Shown piece after piece: positions 19,674-28,426 of a DNA stretch of 64,000 nt. The DNA lies in contig NZ_KE387237.1 of assembly GCF_000430765.1 (NCBI RefSeq), positions 373,956 through 437,955 on the forward strand, written 5' to 3'. The notes below the pieces were generated by a model. The model was not told where the DNA came from, did no database searches, and saw only the letters and a program-made list of their open reading frames with translations. Position 1 is the stretch's first letter. Every line of letters begins with the position of its first letter. The stretch is from Peribacillus kribbensis DSM 17871 (GTDB taxonomy: Bacteria > Bacillota > Bacilli > Bacillales > DSM-1321). The position numbers and the translations under genes are program-made.

Positions 19674-19842
19674 TTTTCTTCCAACCTCCCGAAATAAAGT
19701 TACCACGCTTGATTAGAACAGGCTATACAAAAGTTGTGAAAATGTTTAGTAATTTTTTACATTTTAAAAAATATACTAATAGTCATGCTGCTAAACTAGT
19801 AAAATAGTATTGGTAAAATAATTACAGATAGGGGATTAATGG

Positions 19843-21090
19843 ATGAGAAAGATTATTTCATTCTGTGCAGTCATTCTTATTTTTTTTCTAGCTCAAAACA
19901 CTACATACGCCCATCCAGGTCGGACTGATGCAAAAGGTGGTCATACATGCCATACGAACTGTGCAAAATGGGGGCTGCAAAATGGGGAGTATCATTATCA
20001 TAATGGTGCAAGTTCCAGTTCGAGTAGTTCATCTTCTGATGATTCAAGTTCTGGTAACTCAAGTTCAAGCTCCAATTACTCCTTCGATAAAGATTGTTCA
20101 GATTTCTCCAGCTATGATGAAGTAGTGGAATACTGGAATTCTAAGGGATACTCTGCAACCAATGATCCAGAACGCTTGGATGGATGGGGAAATACGGTGG
20201 ATGATGGAATACCCTGTGAAGTCCCCAGTGATTACGATACGAGTAAGATAAACAATAGTCCTGCTCAAATGGCTGCCAAAGAAGAAGCACAGGCAGAGAA
20301 AATAGCTGAGCAAGATAAAGCCAAAGGACAAAATGCAGGGTATGCAGCTGGATTAGCATCTGGTAAAAAAGGTGCTTCCAGCAATTCTACAACAAACGGT
20401 TCAGACGCTTATCAAGATGGTTTCACTGAGGGATATGACAAAGGATATAAGGAAGGAAGCGAACTACTTTCGACACAGAAAATAGCAGCTACCGATGAAG
20501 GATACAAGCTGGGGATGAAACAGGAGAAGATCTCAATACCTCAAAAATATACCTCTATCCAACCTCTAAAGTCTTCCTTTCAAGATGGTTTTAACCGAGC
20601 AAGAGCAGCAAAGGATGAAGAAAAGAAAAAAGAATATGCGGCTCAAGGATTGAAGGATGGGAAAGCTGATAAATTAAATGTCCCTAAAAATCTAAAATTT
20701 ATAAATGCTTATGAACAAGGATACAACAAAGGACAACAAGAATTAAAAGCTATTTATGTTAAACAAGGATACAATGGAGCCTTTCAAATGATTACATATA
20801 AAAAGCCTAATTTTAGTGTTCAAAAGTATGTGGATTGGTATAAAGCGGGCTTTAAGTCTAATACAAAAGTAAACACAATCGCAGATGCTGCTTATCAAGC
20901 TGGATTAAACGGTGATGCTTATAAGGTCCCAGTAAAGTACTCGAATGCAAAGCCAATTTATAAATACAATTATGAAAAAGGTGCAAAGGATCGAAAACAT
21001 AACCATCAGACGGCTGGCGGGGTGATTGGTCTTGGTTTGTTCGGGTGGCTTGGAAGACGTTTCTATGTTGCAAGCAAAATGATTAAATAA
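19843..21090 (+). CDS. Secreted YHYH/Excalibur-type protein with C-terminal membrane anchor
   Basis: The 415-residue product has a signal peptide (residues 1-23). A YHYH module contains HPGRTDAKGGHTCHTNC and GEYHYHNG, then comes a Ser-rich linker. An Excalibur-like Ca-binding segment ends VDDGIPCE at about residue 125. The rest is a series of glycine-rich YxxG repeats (YAAGLASGKKGA, YQDGFTEGYDKGYKEG, FQDGFNRA, YEQGYNKGQ). A C-terminal hydrophobic helix (GGVIGLGLFGWLG) with basic residues behind it should anchor it in the membrane. It is 13 bases upstream of the PH-domain gene. Its function is unknown, perhaps cell-envelope related. Confidence 0.8.
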   Translation: MRKIISFCAVILIFFLAQNTTYAHPGRTDAKGGHTCHTNCAKWGLQNGEYHYHNGASSSSSSSSSDDSSSGNSSSSSNYSFDKDCSDFSSYDEVVEYWNSKGYSATNDPERLDGWGNTVDDGIPCEVPSDYDTSKINNSPAQMAAKEEAQAEKIAEQDKAKGQNAGYAAGLASGKKGASSNSTTNGSDAYQDGFTEGYDKGYKEGSELLSTQKIAATDEGYKLGMKQEKISIPQKYTSIQPLKSSFQDGFNRARAAKDEEKKKEYAAQGLKDGKADKLNVPKNLKFINAYEQGYNKGQQELKAIYVKQGYNGAFQMITYKKPNFSVQKYVDWYKAGFKSNTKVNTIADAAYQAGLNGDAYKVPVKYSNAKPIYKYNYEKGAKDRKHNHQTAGGVIGLGLFGWLGRRFYVASKMIK

Positions 21091-21103
21091 GGGGGCTTAA
21101 AAG

Positions 21104-21739
21104 ATGGGCGTTTATCAGAAGGTATGCTTCGCAGTGGAGGATATCTTTGTTAGAATCCTCTCAGGAAAACAAGATAGAGAATCAGTGAAAAACAAGGTAC
21201 GGACTTATCGAGGTAATAAAGCCGCATATAAAATCCAGAAAAAACAGGATCGCCATTCGCGGGTTCAGGAAAGAAACCAGGCAGTCGAAGCACAAAAAGA
21301 ACAGGAGAAACAGCGGGTATTAGCTATGCTCTCTCATGTAGTGGATGTCCAAAGATTAAATTACACCCAATACGAGTTCAACGAAGTGAAACGAAAACCT
21401 GCGTTCTTTAACTCATTGCGAACCAACATCTTTGAACAAGGAGAACAGGGCCTCACCTTTGTACATTGTGAATTCGATAAATCCAAGAACAAGGAAATTA
21501 AGGGTTATCTTATTATTACCAATAAAAGGGTATTGTTTCTTGATGACAGGCAAACTACGGTTCAAAAATATCGGTACCAAACCATTCGTGATATCACATG
21601 GTTTAAAGATGGAGTATTAGAAAGAGGGCTTTATATTCAGTATGGGGTAAAGCGGCTGGAGTTTGATGAAATTTACGATTCTGCTCAAATGAAAAGAGTC
21701 GGGAATCTAATAAAGCAATTATCTACTCAAACAGCGTAA
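21104..21739 (+). CDS. Bacterial PH-domain protein
   Basis: This 211-residue cytosolic protein has a basic, helical N-terminal half (KAAYKIQKKQDRHSRVQERN). A C-terminal bacterial PH-like domain at about residues 115-205 shows KGYLIITNKRVLFLDD, YRYQTIRDITWFKDGVLERG and KRLEFDEIYD. GGGGG upstream supports the ATG. It is probably cotranscribed with the secreted YHYH protein. The partner or ligand cannot be told from the sequence. Confidence 0.75.
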   Translation: MGVYQKVCFAVEDIFVRILSGKQDRESVKNKVRTYRGNKAAYKIQKKQDRHSRVQERNQAVEAQKEQEKQRVLAMLSHVVDVQRLNYTQYEFNEVKRKPAFFNSLRTNIFEQGEQGLTFVHCEFDKSKNKEIKGYLIITNKRVLFLDDRQTTVQKYRYQTIRDITWFKDGVLERGLYIQYGVKRLEFDEIYDSAQMKRVGNLIKQLSTQTA

Positions 21740-21913
21740 TGGGCTCGCTAGTTATAACCTTAAGGTATGAAAATATGTATTAATTAAGCAGCCATCAGGC
21801 TACTCTACTTTGTCTACAGAAAACATTTACTTGGTTATTTCCACACACATGCTTTTTCCAGCCCTTCCCACTGGTTGGATATTTTTGGACAATATGTTAA
21901 TAAAAAGCACTAA

Positions 21914-21995
21914 AGAGAAGAGGAAGAGGAAGAGGAAGAGGAAGAGGAAGAGGAAGAGGAAGAGGAAGGGATTTAGGAATATTCCTAAATCCCTT
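21914..21995. repeat. (GAGGAA)n microsatellite followed by a perfect 30-bp palindrome
   Basis: About nine copies of the hexamer AGAGGA run from 21914 to 21967. A loopless palindrome with 15-base arms, centred at 21980/21981 (AAGGGATTTAGGAAT and its complement), follows. The hexamer tract is open on both strands only because of the repeat. The wider stretch 21740-22249 holds no gene. Confidence 0.85.
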
Positions 21996-22249
21996 TCCAT
22001 TTGAAAACGGTGCATAGTTAGAGAAAGTATGGCTAGTTAGGCAGCCTTTTGTCCATGAGTCAAAAAACGAACCGTTCGGACTATTTGCCATGTTAGCCAT
22101 CAATTAGCATGAAAAAGAAATTTATTAATTGGATAAGAGTGATCTTAGCAATACCACCAGACTGAAAGACTGGTTTAGATTACATTTCAATAATTATCTT
22201 TAAGTGGAAGTAATAAATATAAGGATTTTAAGTCAAAAAAAGAGAGCCT

Positions 22250-22600
22250 CTAGGACTCGTAAAGGCCATACTTCAAAAAGTGTTCAATTCCTCTTTCAAA
22301 AGTACTAAGAATAAAATCCGCTGCTTCTGGATTAGAATAATCTAATTTCCGGTACAGATGTTGTAATCTTTCAAAGCGTAAAGATAGGTTGTCTGTACTG
22401 CTTTCTGTTAGGGCTAAAGGGAATATGACCAATTTCTCTTGAAGTTTTTCCAACGTAGGAAGGTCAATAGTGTCTTTTTTGCCAGTCTCGAACTGACTAA
22501 GCCAGCCTGCCGATACCCCTAATTCTTTTGCAAAGTCATTTAATGATATTCCTTTACTTTCTCGAAGAGATCTTATGCGGTGTCCCATATCTTGAAACAT
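22250..22600 (-). CDS. XRE family HTH regulator
   Basis: The 116-residue product begins MFQDMGHRIRSLRESKGISL. A classical Cro/CI helix-turn-helix follows (LNDFAKELGVSAGWLSQFETG at about residues 20-40, the last part diagnostic), then a helical C-terminal region (FERLQHLYRKLDYSNPEAAD). GGAGG six bases upstream supports the start. Such small regulators often control mobile elements. No divergent partner gene is adjacent. Confidence 0.85.
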   Translation of the reverse strand: MFQDMGHRIRSLRESKGISLNDFAKELGVSAGWLSQFETGKKDTIDLPTLEKLQEKLVIFPLALTESSTDNLSLRFERLQHLYRKLDYSNPEAADFILSTFERGIEHFLKYGLYES

Positions 22601-23311
22601 TCTTTTCCTCCACTCCGGTAATTAAATGGTTGGGATGTCTAGAATGTCTATTTCTATATGTACAAACTGTTCTCCTTCACGCAGACAGAATTTTTGCCTC
22701 ATTTATTCAGATGCTTTGACACTAGGGGACCTTGCCCTTTAGGGTCTCTATCCCATGTTCCATAAGTAACCTAGACTTCCTGGATGAACATATTCATTTG
22801 TAATAAGAATTCACTTCAGGCTTTGCATATTTAAAGAGTCAGTTTTCTATATGTATTGAACCATAAAACAAAGAGGAAAGGGATGGATGCTTAATGCAGT
22901 ACTATGAAAACAGATGTAGCCCATATTGAAGTAGAGATAATTATACCAAATTTAAAAAGGATCGGCTTTTTCTTAGGTAATTATACTGGCTCTAGGATTG
23001 TCCCAAAAGAAATTACTTTGGCTAGTATAGAGCAAAATGTATTTTGGTTTATTAACGGGAAGTGAAATTACCGTGTGTATATTCCTAATAAGGAAATATG
23101 ATCTTTATCGACCATAAATCAGATGTCTACCATTAGTAAGCATTTTTAAGGGCCGCTTGTGAGCAGCCCTTTTATAAATCCAACAGCTCAATGTTAAACC
23201 CAACTTTATATCTTGAATCATTTAAGAATATAGGTAATCAACAATAAGTTTTTGATATTTGTGGTACTCAAATGGCAAACAATCACTATAATTACTCAGT
23301 CCTTTATACTT
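22601..23311. other. Long stretch without a secure gene
   Basis: A 53-codon plus-strand frame (22904-23065, opening MKTDVAHIEVEIIIPN) has no convincing ribosome binding site. It is left as a possible remnant. A terminator-like hairpin (GGGCCGC ... GCAGCCC, 23150-23172) is present. Nothing else is recognisable. Confidence 0.45.
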
Positions 23312-24565
23312 TTATCCGCTGTGTTTCGTTTCTTGTGTAACTTTTTCAGATAACCATCGATTTAAGATAATAAATACAATATTATTATTGAATAAATAAT
23401 CAATCTCTTGTATTAACCAATGAGGACCTAAAAATGGACGAATTTCTAACCCACTTATATCAGATGCATCGAAGTAACCTTGGTGAAAATGGGCAGATCT
23501 AATTGAATCATACAACTCACCAATTTTCTTTCCTTGTCCCTGTGAATAGAACGCGTCTGTTAATGTCATTATAGCGTTTTTATTATTGCTTTTTTGTCTA
23601 TATGGCTTTGAAAGTGCGTCAAGAGCAGCAAGTTGGTAAGAAGCTCTTACAGTCCTCGACTTTCGACCTGCGGTTAAAGAAATTTGAAACATTCGTGAAG
23701 CGTTTAAAAATGCTTCTTGTTCATCTGTTGGAAGACTATAATATGCTCTAAACAACTTTCTAATGGATCTCGGAAAGCGGAGCGTTTTTTGATTTAGTGT
23801 ACTCTCAATATATTCTTTGAGGTCTTCACTAAAGGTTCCAGCTTTTTTGGGGTCTTTAATTGGCATCGATTTTGGGTACGGCTCGTTATCGTGAAATCCA
23901 AGTTGGAAGCGACCATGCTCCTTCTCAGAAAGAAGAACCCATCGGTTATCATACTCAATTTTATAAAACCCAGTGTTCAAAATAACTGATAAAATTGATG
24001 TTACTTCCTTTGCGAAAACTTGCAATCTTGAATGGGCATGGGAGTAATTGATTCCGTCTATATCCATATCTAGGTAAATATAATTTTCACCCATAAAAGA
24101 ACCTTGTCCTTGAGTAGCGGGTGAAATTCTAAAATTTGAAATATAATACGCACCATCAAGAGGTAGACCGATATATCCAAAACGAACTCTAAAGAAATGT
24201 TTTTCTTTTTTCTGACCCGTTAACATAGCAAACGATTTAGATATTGCTTTGTTTAAGTATTGAATCAAAAGATTCCATTTCGTTTCACTAATATTAGTAG
24301 AAACCTCCAAATCCAATAGACTACCTTTGATCCAGTTTGTTGTAAACTTCACGGGCACCTTAAAACCCTCTGGTAAACTTAATGTCATCTCATCTATGTT
24401 TACAAAATGATCTAAAGAATGAACTTCATCATCTATAAAATGGCCACTTCCACTCCATCCGTTTGTTGTAAAATCTTCAAGGTTTTTGTGAAGGTAGGAT
24501 AAGAATAAATATTTCATATCTTCATCCAAATACTCTAGCTCCTCTTTAATTAAAACAGTCTTCAT
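23312..24565 (-). CDS. Putative HEPN-domain protein (417 aa), possible defence function
   Basis: I do not recognise the full-length protein. Residues about 1-240 form a beta-rich region (SRLQVFAKEVTSILSVIL and similar). Residues about 250-417 are helical and end in ELYDSIRSAHFHQGYF, with Arg356 and His361. That Arg-x4-His in the setting LYxxRSxxxHG is the pattern of HEPN ribonuclease-like domains such as those of ApeA-type abortive-infection proteins. AAGGAAGG precedes the ATG. It stands alone inside the sigK element, where defence genes are plausible cargo. Family placement is tentative. Confidence 0.5.
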   Translation of the reverse strand: MKTVLIKEELEYLDEDMKYLFLSYLHKNLEDFTTNGWSGSGHFIDDEVHSLDHFVNIDEMTLSLPEGFKVPVKFTTNWIKGSLLDLEVSTNISETKWNLLIQYLNKAISKSFAMLTGQKKEKHFFRVRFGYIGLPLDGAYYISNFRISPATQGQGSFMGENYIYLDMDIDGINYSHAHSRLQVFAKEVTSILSVILNTGFYKIEYDNRWVLLSEKEHGRFQLGFHDNEPYPKSMPIKDPKKAGTFSEDLKEYIESTLNQKTLRFPRSIRKLFRAYYSLPTDEQEAFLNASRMFQISLTAGRKSRTVRASYQLAALDALSKPYRQKSNNKNAIMTLTDAFYSQGQGKKIGELYDSIRSAHFHQGYFDASDISGLEIRPFLGPHWLIQEIDYLFNNNIVFIILNRWLSEKVTQETKHSG

Positions 24566-25086
24566 AATTATTATTTCCTTCCTTTTGTACTTTATAATTG
24601 CAAGATCTTTTGGGTATATTCGTCATGAATTAATCCAATTACCTTTAATATGTAGTTATACTTCATTAACCCTCCTCGTTAAAGGTATAGTAAAGTGATT
24701 ACTATGCGTAAAAATATAACCTCGCTACTGTCTAGGTAGCGTGAGCAAACACGGAACTTTTCGACGATTAGTTTTGGGCTTATTAAAGTACAATTTCCTA
24801 GATCCTGAGCAAGGGAGAAGCTTATTCCACATAGGGAGATTGATTTAATTCGCTAACGTTGAATTTTTGCAATTAAGGTTAAATTAAATAGTAAGTTGCA
24901 AAGCTAACAAAATATAATGACTTCAAAGAGGTCCTAAGGTGTTGATTGTTCTTATTCGTTATCCCTTGGGGCAATTTATTCAGGAAGTTGGCCATTTAAC
25001 AGCCATGATTTCCTCAATCATTTTATTAACCGTCACAGGTAATAGGACAAACTCCCATATTCATACCTTGTTTTGAGGTGATGAAG
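24566..25086. other. Intergenic DNA before the recombinase module
   Basis: No gene is seen. A hairpin (CGCTAC-TGTCTAG-GTAGCG) lies at 24731-24750. This region separates the HEPN-type gene from the small gene next to the recombinase and could carry an attachment or regulatory sequence. Confidence 0.4.
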
Positions 25087-25224
25087 ATGGCTAAGGAAAT
25101 AAAGTTCATTTATCAACCCACCCCAGGTAAAGAAACTAATGAGACCGATGTTAAGAGTGTTCACTTGATCTTAGCAACTTTCCTCGTTAAGAAAGCCTTG
25201 GAAAAAGCCGCCACCAGTAAGTGA
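25087..25224 (+). CDS. Small protein next to the sigK-element recombinase (45 aa)
   Basis: ATG 25087 (or 25081), preceded by GAGGTG, opens MAKEIKFIYQPTPGKETNET ... FLVKKALEKAATSK, a short amphipathic, basic-ended protein. It is followed at once by a terminator and then by the recombinase. Excision factors of large serine recombinases are small basic proteins often encoded beside the recombinase, so that role is a reasonable guess. There is no direct sequence evidence for it. Confidence 0.55.
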   Translation: MAKEIKFIYQPTPGKETNETDVKSVHLILATFLVKKALEKAATSK

Positions 25225-25238
25225 GCGGTTTTTTTCAT
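25206..25238 (+). terminator. Terminator after the 45-aa gene
   Basis: CCGC and GCGG bracket the stop codon region and are followed by seven T (25229-25236). Confidence 0.6.
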
Positions 25239-25347
25239 GGTAATTTATTCTCCCCATATGTAAAAATCTATAGTTCCCCTATACTTTTAATATCGAAGTC
25301 AGTATTGAATATAATTGAGTAATCTTTTTTCTAAGGAGCTTTTTATT

Positions 25348-27081
25348 ATGATAGGTATCTATATACGCGTAAGTACGTTAAACCAGGCTGAGGAAGGATA
25401 CAGCTTAGATACACAGGAAGATTTATGTCGGAGACGTGTGAAAGAAATGGGATATCGACCATCAGACATAAAAGTATATAGAGAAGAAGGGAGAAGTGGT
25501 GAGGACATTGATCGGCCTATGATGAATGAGTTACGTAATGATACAGCTAATGGCGTGATTAACATGGTCGTCATCACTGATCCAGACCGTTTAACCAGGG
25601 ATTTGACCGATAAATTAATAGTCTGCAAGGAATGGGACCGACAAGGTGTTGAAATTGTCTTTATTGACACAGATTATCAAAATACACCTGAAGGACAAAT
25701 GTTCTTCAACATGCGTTCTGTATTTGCTCAGTATGAACTGGCTCAAATTCGTAAACGTACAACGCGTGGACGCCTTCGAGCAGTTGAAAAGGATAAAAAG
25801 ATAATGCCAATGAGAGTCGCCCCTTATGGCTATTATTACAAAGAGAGTGAGCTTTTCATCAATGAGGAAGAAGCGAGGTTCGTGAAGAAGATTTACAAAT
25901 GGTACCTTGAAGGTAAAACGTTAAGAGAAATAGGCGAGCTACTTTCAAAAGAAGGTGCTATTCCAAAGAGAGCGGAGAGTAAAAACTTCAGTGCTTCCTC
26001 CATTCGAAGGGTACTTACATCAGAAATTTATATTGGAAAATATGTCTATAACAAACGTGAGACAAAGAAAGTATGGGGAGAAAGAACAGCTGCAGGTAAA
26101 CAGAAGAAAACATACAAAATTAGAGATGAGACTGATTGGATTACGGTAAATGTTCCTTCCATCGTCGATGAGAAAACTTTTGCATTGGCCCAACAACAAA
26201 GAAACAAAAATATTAAGAAACGTGGAAATGTAAAGTTTGACTATTTATTCAAAGGAATGATTCGTTGTAAACACTGTGGACGTATATGGGAATGCACAAC
26301 TTATAATGGAAGGGAAAATAAAAAAACAGGTGAGAAAAAAAAGTACGGAGTCTATAGGTGTCCCAACCTGAATCCTAAGAGATATGGTGATGGTATTGAA
26401 AAATGTCCATCTAAGAGTATTAGAACCGATGTAATGGAAGAATTTATTATGCATTTAGTTTTATCCACTTTATCCAACCGGGACGTATTTATTGAAGCAA
26501 TCAAGATGCAAGTATACAAAAAAGACGAAACTCTAGACCGAACTATTGAGGATCTCAATAAGCAATTAAAAAAGAAAGAAGATGAACGGGATCGTATTAA
26601 GAGAATGTTTGTCGTAGCCCAGGTCATTTCTGAAGAAGAAATGTTAAAAGACATGAAGAAGATAAATGGGGAAATAAAAGTAATTCAAGATGAATTAGAG
26701 ATGTTAAATTTTAAAAAAGAGAAACAAGAATCAACCGAGATAACCGAAGGATTTATTAATGACGTTTTATCAACCATTAGCAAGTTGGTTACAGAGGGAG
26801 AAATGACATTTGAGGAAAAGCGTGAACTTATAGAGCTTCTAATTGAGGAAATTAAAATTGATGCAACAAACGAGGTGGTGGAAATCGGGATAGCAGGAGG
26901 ATTAAATGACATTGTTTCAAGTTCACAATATCTTGACAATGTGTGCCACGAGGCGCAGATTGTGTTCGATCAGGATATTCCTTGCCTCACTGTTGCCTTC
27001 AGCCATCAGCATCAAATATTTCCGTTCGTCCTTAGAAGAGAGGGGCTGGGGAAATGCATTATTTTTGACGTAAGAGACTAG
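25348..27081 (+). CDS. Large serine recombinase of the sigK-intervening element (SpoIVCA-like)
   Basis: The product has 577 residues. AAGGAG (25333-25338) selects ATG 25348, not the upstream TTG. The N-terminal resolvase domain starts [20 protein letters not shown], with nucleophile Ser9. A recombinase domain (about 160-290), a Cys4 zinc ribbon ([10 protein letters not shown] ... YRCP ... KCPS), and a coiled coil (about 385-455) follow. This is the architecture of SpoIVCA and phage integrases. It should excise the element in the mother cell so that sigK is restored. The last roughly 48 codons lie on the other side of the sigK junction, antisense to sigK, so the C-terminus would change after excision. 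Confidence 0.9.
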   Translation: MIGIYIRVSTLNQAEEGYSLDTQEDLCRRRVKEMGYRPSDIKVYREEGRSGEDIDRPMMNELRNDTANGVINMVVITDPDRLTRDLTDKLIVCKEWDRQGVEIVFIDTDYQNTPEGQMFFNMRSVFAQYELAQIRKRTTRGRLRAVEKDKKIMPMRVAPYGYYYKESELFINEEEARFVKKIYKWYLEGKTLREIGELLSKEGAIPKRAESKNFSASSIRRVLTSEIYIGKYVYNKRETKKVWGERTAAGKQKKTYKIRDETDWITVNVPSIVDEKTFALAQQQRNKNIKKRGNVKFDYLFKGMIRCKHCGRIWECTTYNGRENKKTGEKKKYGVYRCPNLNPKRYGDGIEKCPSKSIRTDVMEEFIMHLVLSTLSNRDVFIEAIKMQVYKKDETLDRTIEDLNKQLKKKEDERDRIKRMFVVAQVISEEEMLKDMKKINGEIKVIQDELEMLNFKKEKQESTEITEGFINDVLSTISKLVTEGEMTFEEKRELIELLIEEIKIDATNEVVEIGIAGGLNDIVSSSQYLDNVCHEAQIVFDQDIPCLTVAFSHQHQIFPFVLRREGLGKCIIFDVRD

Positions 27082-27132
27082 GACAAAAAACTCCTTTACC
27101 ATATAACTGATTGCAGTAAAGATTCCCGGCAT
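26931..27132 (-). pseudogene. sigK: 5' part of sigK (RNA polymerase sigma-K), interrupted
   Basis: The reading frame [20 protein letters not shown], then [12 protein letters not shown] and [19 protein letters not shown], is the N-terminus of pro-sigma-K. The 20-residue pro-sequence is removed by SpoIVFB before Tyr21. After about residue 67 the frame becomes IL and stops, where KKFENTGED would be expected. GGAGGTG at 27138-27144 supports the start. This corresponds to spoIVCB of B. subtilis. The remaining part (spoIIIC) is not in the window. The gene is expected to become functional only after excision of the element. Confidence 0.9.
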
Positions 27133-27167
27133 TGTAACACCTCCGTTGATTTGGGCAAGGGCCTATG

Positions 27168-27186
27168 AAACATGTGTATGTTTTGC
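27168..27186 (-). promoter_or_regulatory. Possible sigma-E/sigma-K -10 element upstream of sigK
   Basis: On the minus strand ACATACACATG lies about 40 bases before the sigK start and matches the CATACANT-type -10 of mother-cell sigma factors. The -35 is weak, as expected for a promoter needing SpoIIID. Confidence 0.4.
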
Positions 27187-27354
27187 CTGCCTTGTTCGTG
27201 TCTGTACGTATTGTTTTATTTTATATAAGGGAGCTTGACAGGAAAGAGTGAATTAAACTGGTACCTGTAGGTAGGACACTCAAAAAAAGTGTTCAACCTA
27301 CTGGTGTTTTTATATACTTGAATATCAGAATACGGGAATTAGGGGACAACATCA

Positions 27355-27950
27355 GTAAAATAACTTTTTCACCTCAAGAGATACACGCACTTAAAAAAAA
27401 ATTCAAATGTATAACGTATCAGCGAAAAAATCTATTATACAGACAAATTTAAAAATTGATTTATAGACGAATACGAAGCCGGCAAACTCCCTCGCCAGAT
27501 CTTCGAGGAGAATGGCTTTGATGTGGATGTTATAGGAATAAGACGAATTGAAACGGCAGCCCACAGGTGGAAAACAGCTTACAAAAAGAATAGGCTTGGC
27601 TGGGCTTACGGATACAAGGAAATCTGCTTCGGGCAGACCCTTAAAACGGGGAAGTAATAGAGAAGCAACAGGCAAGGATTGAGCTTCTAGTATGACCTTG
27701 GACATCGCTACCCGGACGATCCATAAATTAATAAACAACAAGAAAGTTATGCTTCATGAAGAAGCCTTTATTCACTCGGATCAGGGAAGCCACTTACACT
27801 AGCCCCCGTTTCCAGAAGCTTTTAAAGGAATATGGCCTGGGTCAGTCCATGTAGCGGAGAGGAAACTGTTGGGAAAATGCAACTCAGGAAACCTTCTTTG
27901 GCCACCTGAAGGATGAGGTAGATTATAAATCGGCAAGAGCGTTGAATGGA
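27355..27950 (+). mobile_element. IS3-family remnant (degenerate orfA and orfB)
   Basis: Broken frames read EIHALKK, then FIDEYEAGKLPRQIFEENGF and IETAAHRWKTAYKKN (the HTH orfA type). After a large internal deletion, HSDQGSHYTSPRFQKLLKEY and RRGNCWENATQETFFGHLKD follow (the DDE transposase C-terminal part). Several stops and frameshifts are present. The first 60 bases (27361-27420) recur at 35075-35137. The remnant runs directly into the small Cys/His protein gene at 27950. Confidence 0.85.
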
Positions 27951-28135
27951 TGAGATTATGTTGCGGTCATTGTCATGTTGAATTGGAAGATGATGATGTA
28001 GTGGTATTGGACGAATTTAATTTTGTTCGGCACGAAGAAGGTTACGATTTACCCGACCACCTAATTCAGGGGATCGATACGCTTGATAACATTCTAGAGC
28101 GTTTTGGCCTCTTTGAGAAGGAATATCTCCATTAA
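27950..28135 (+). CDS. Small Cys/His protein, copy 2 (61 aa)
   Basis: This is a paralogue of 7080-7265 with the same length and MRLCCGHCHVELEDDDVVVL at the start. Cys5 and Cys8 are kept, but the fourth putative ligand is lost (HEEG for HEEC). The upstream ribosome binding site has been replaced by the IS3 remnant, so expression is doubtful. Most differences from copy 1 are silent, so the copies were under selection for a long time. One copy is inside the sigK element and the other is just outside it. Confidence 0.6.
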   Translation: MRLCCGHCHVELEDDDVVVLDEFNFVRHEEGYDLPDHLIQGIDTLDNILERFGLFEKEYLH

Positions 28136-28182
28136 CCTAAAATAGTTTAAACAGACGGTAATTTAAATAAGATCTAATGAAA

Positions 28183-28215
28183 GAAGAGGGACTACAAAAA
28201 GTCCCTCAAGTTTCA
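28183..28215 (+). terminator. Terminator after the Cys/His gene
   Basis: GAGGGACT-ACAAAA-AGTCCCTC forms an eight-base stem about 50 bases after the stop codon. Confidence 0.75.
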
Positions 28216-28426
28216 TATTGTTTGGTCCACACTATTTTGCAATAAATATCAGTTCAGTTACTCTGAGTGATACAATGAATTTTTTGCTCTATATAATCAT
28301 TTGGCTAATTTTTATTATTTAAAATCAGGTATTTTGTTGATAATCTGGTCTGCTTCCGCAGTCTTTTTTTTATTGGGCAGAAATATGATGATATCGGCTT
28401 GGAACCTGAAAAGGACTAACGAAACA

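Noticed and set aside
21914..21967. Tandem repeat considered as a CRISPR array
   Set aside because: The units are 6 bp with no spacers and no cas genes are present.
21810..22103. Open frames on both strands rich in RKRKRK, LFLFLF or LPLPLP
   Set aside because: They exist only because the AGAGGA hexamer repeat is open in every frame; there is no ribosome binding site and no conservation signal.
22904..23065. 53-codon frame MKTDVAHIEVEI ...
   Set aside because: It has no convincing ribosome binding site or recognisable motif; mentioned only in the gap description.
27403..27741. 112-codon minus-strand frame
   Set aside because: It is antisense to the recognisable IS3 orfA/orfB remnant.
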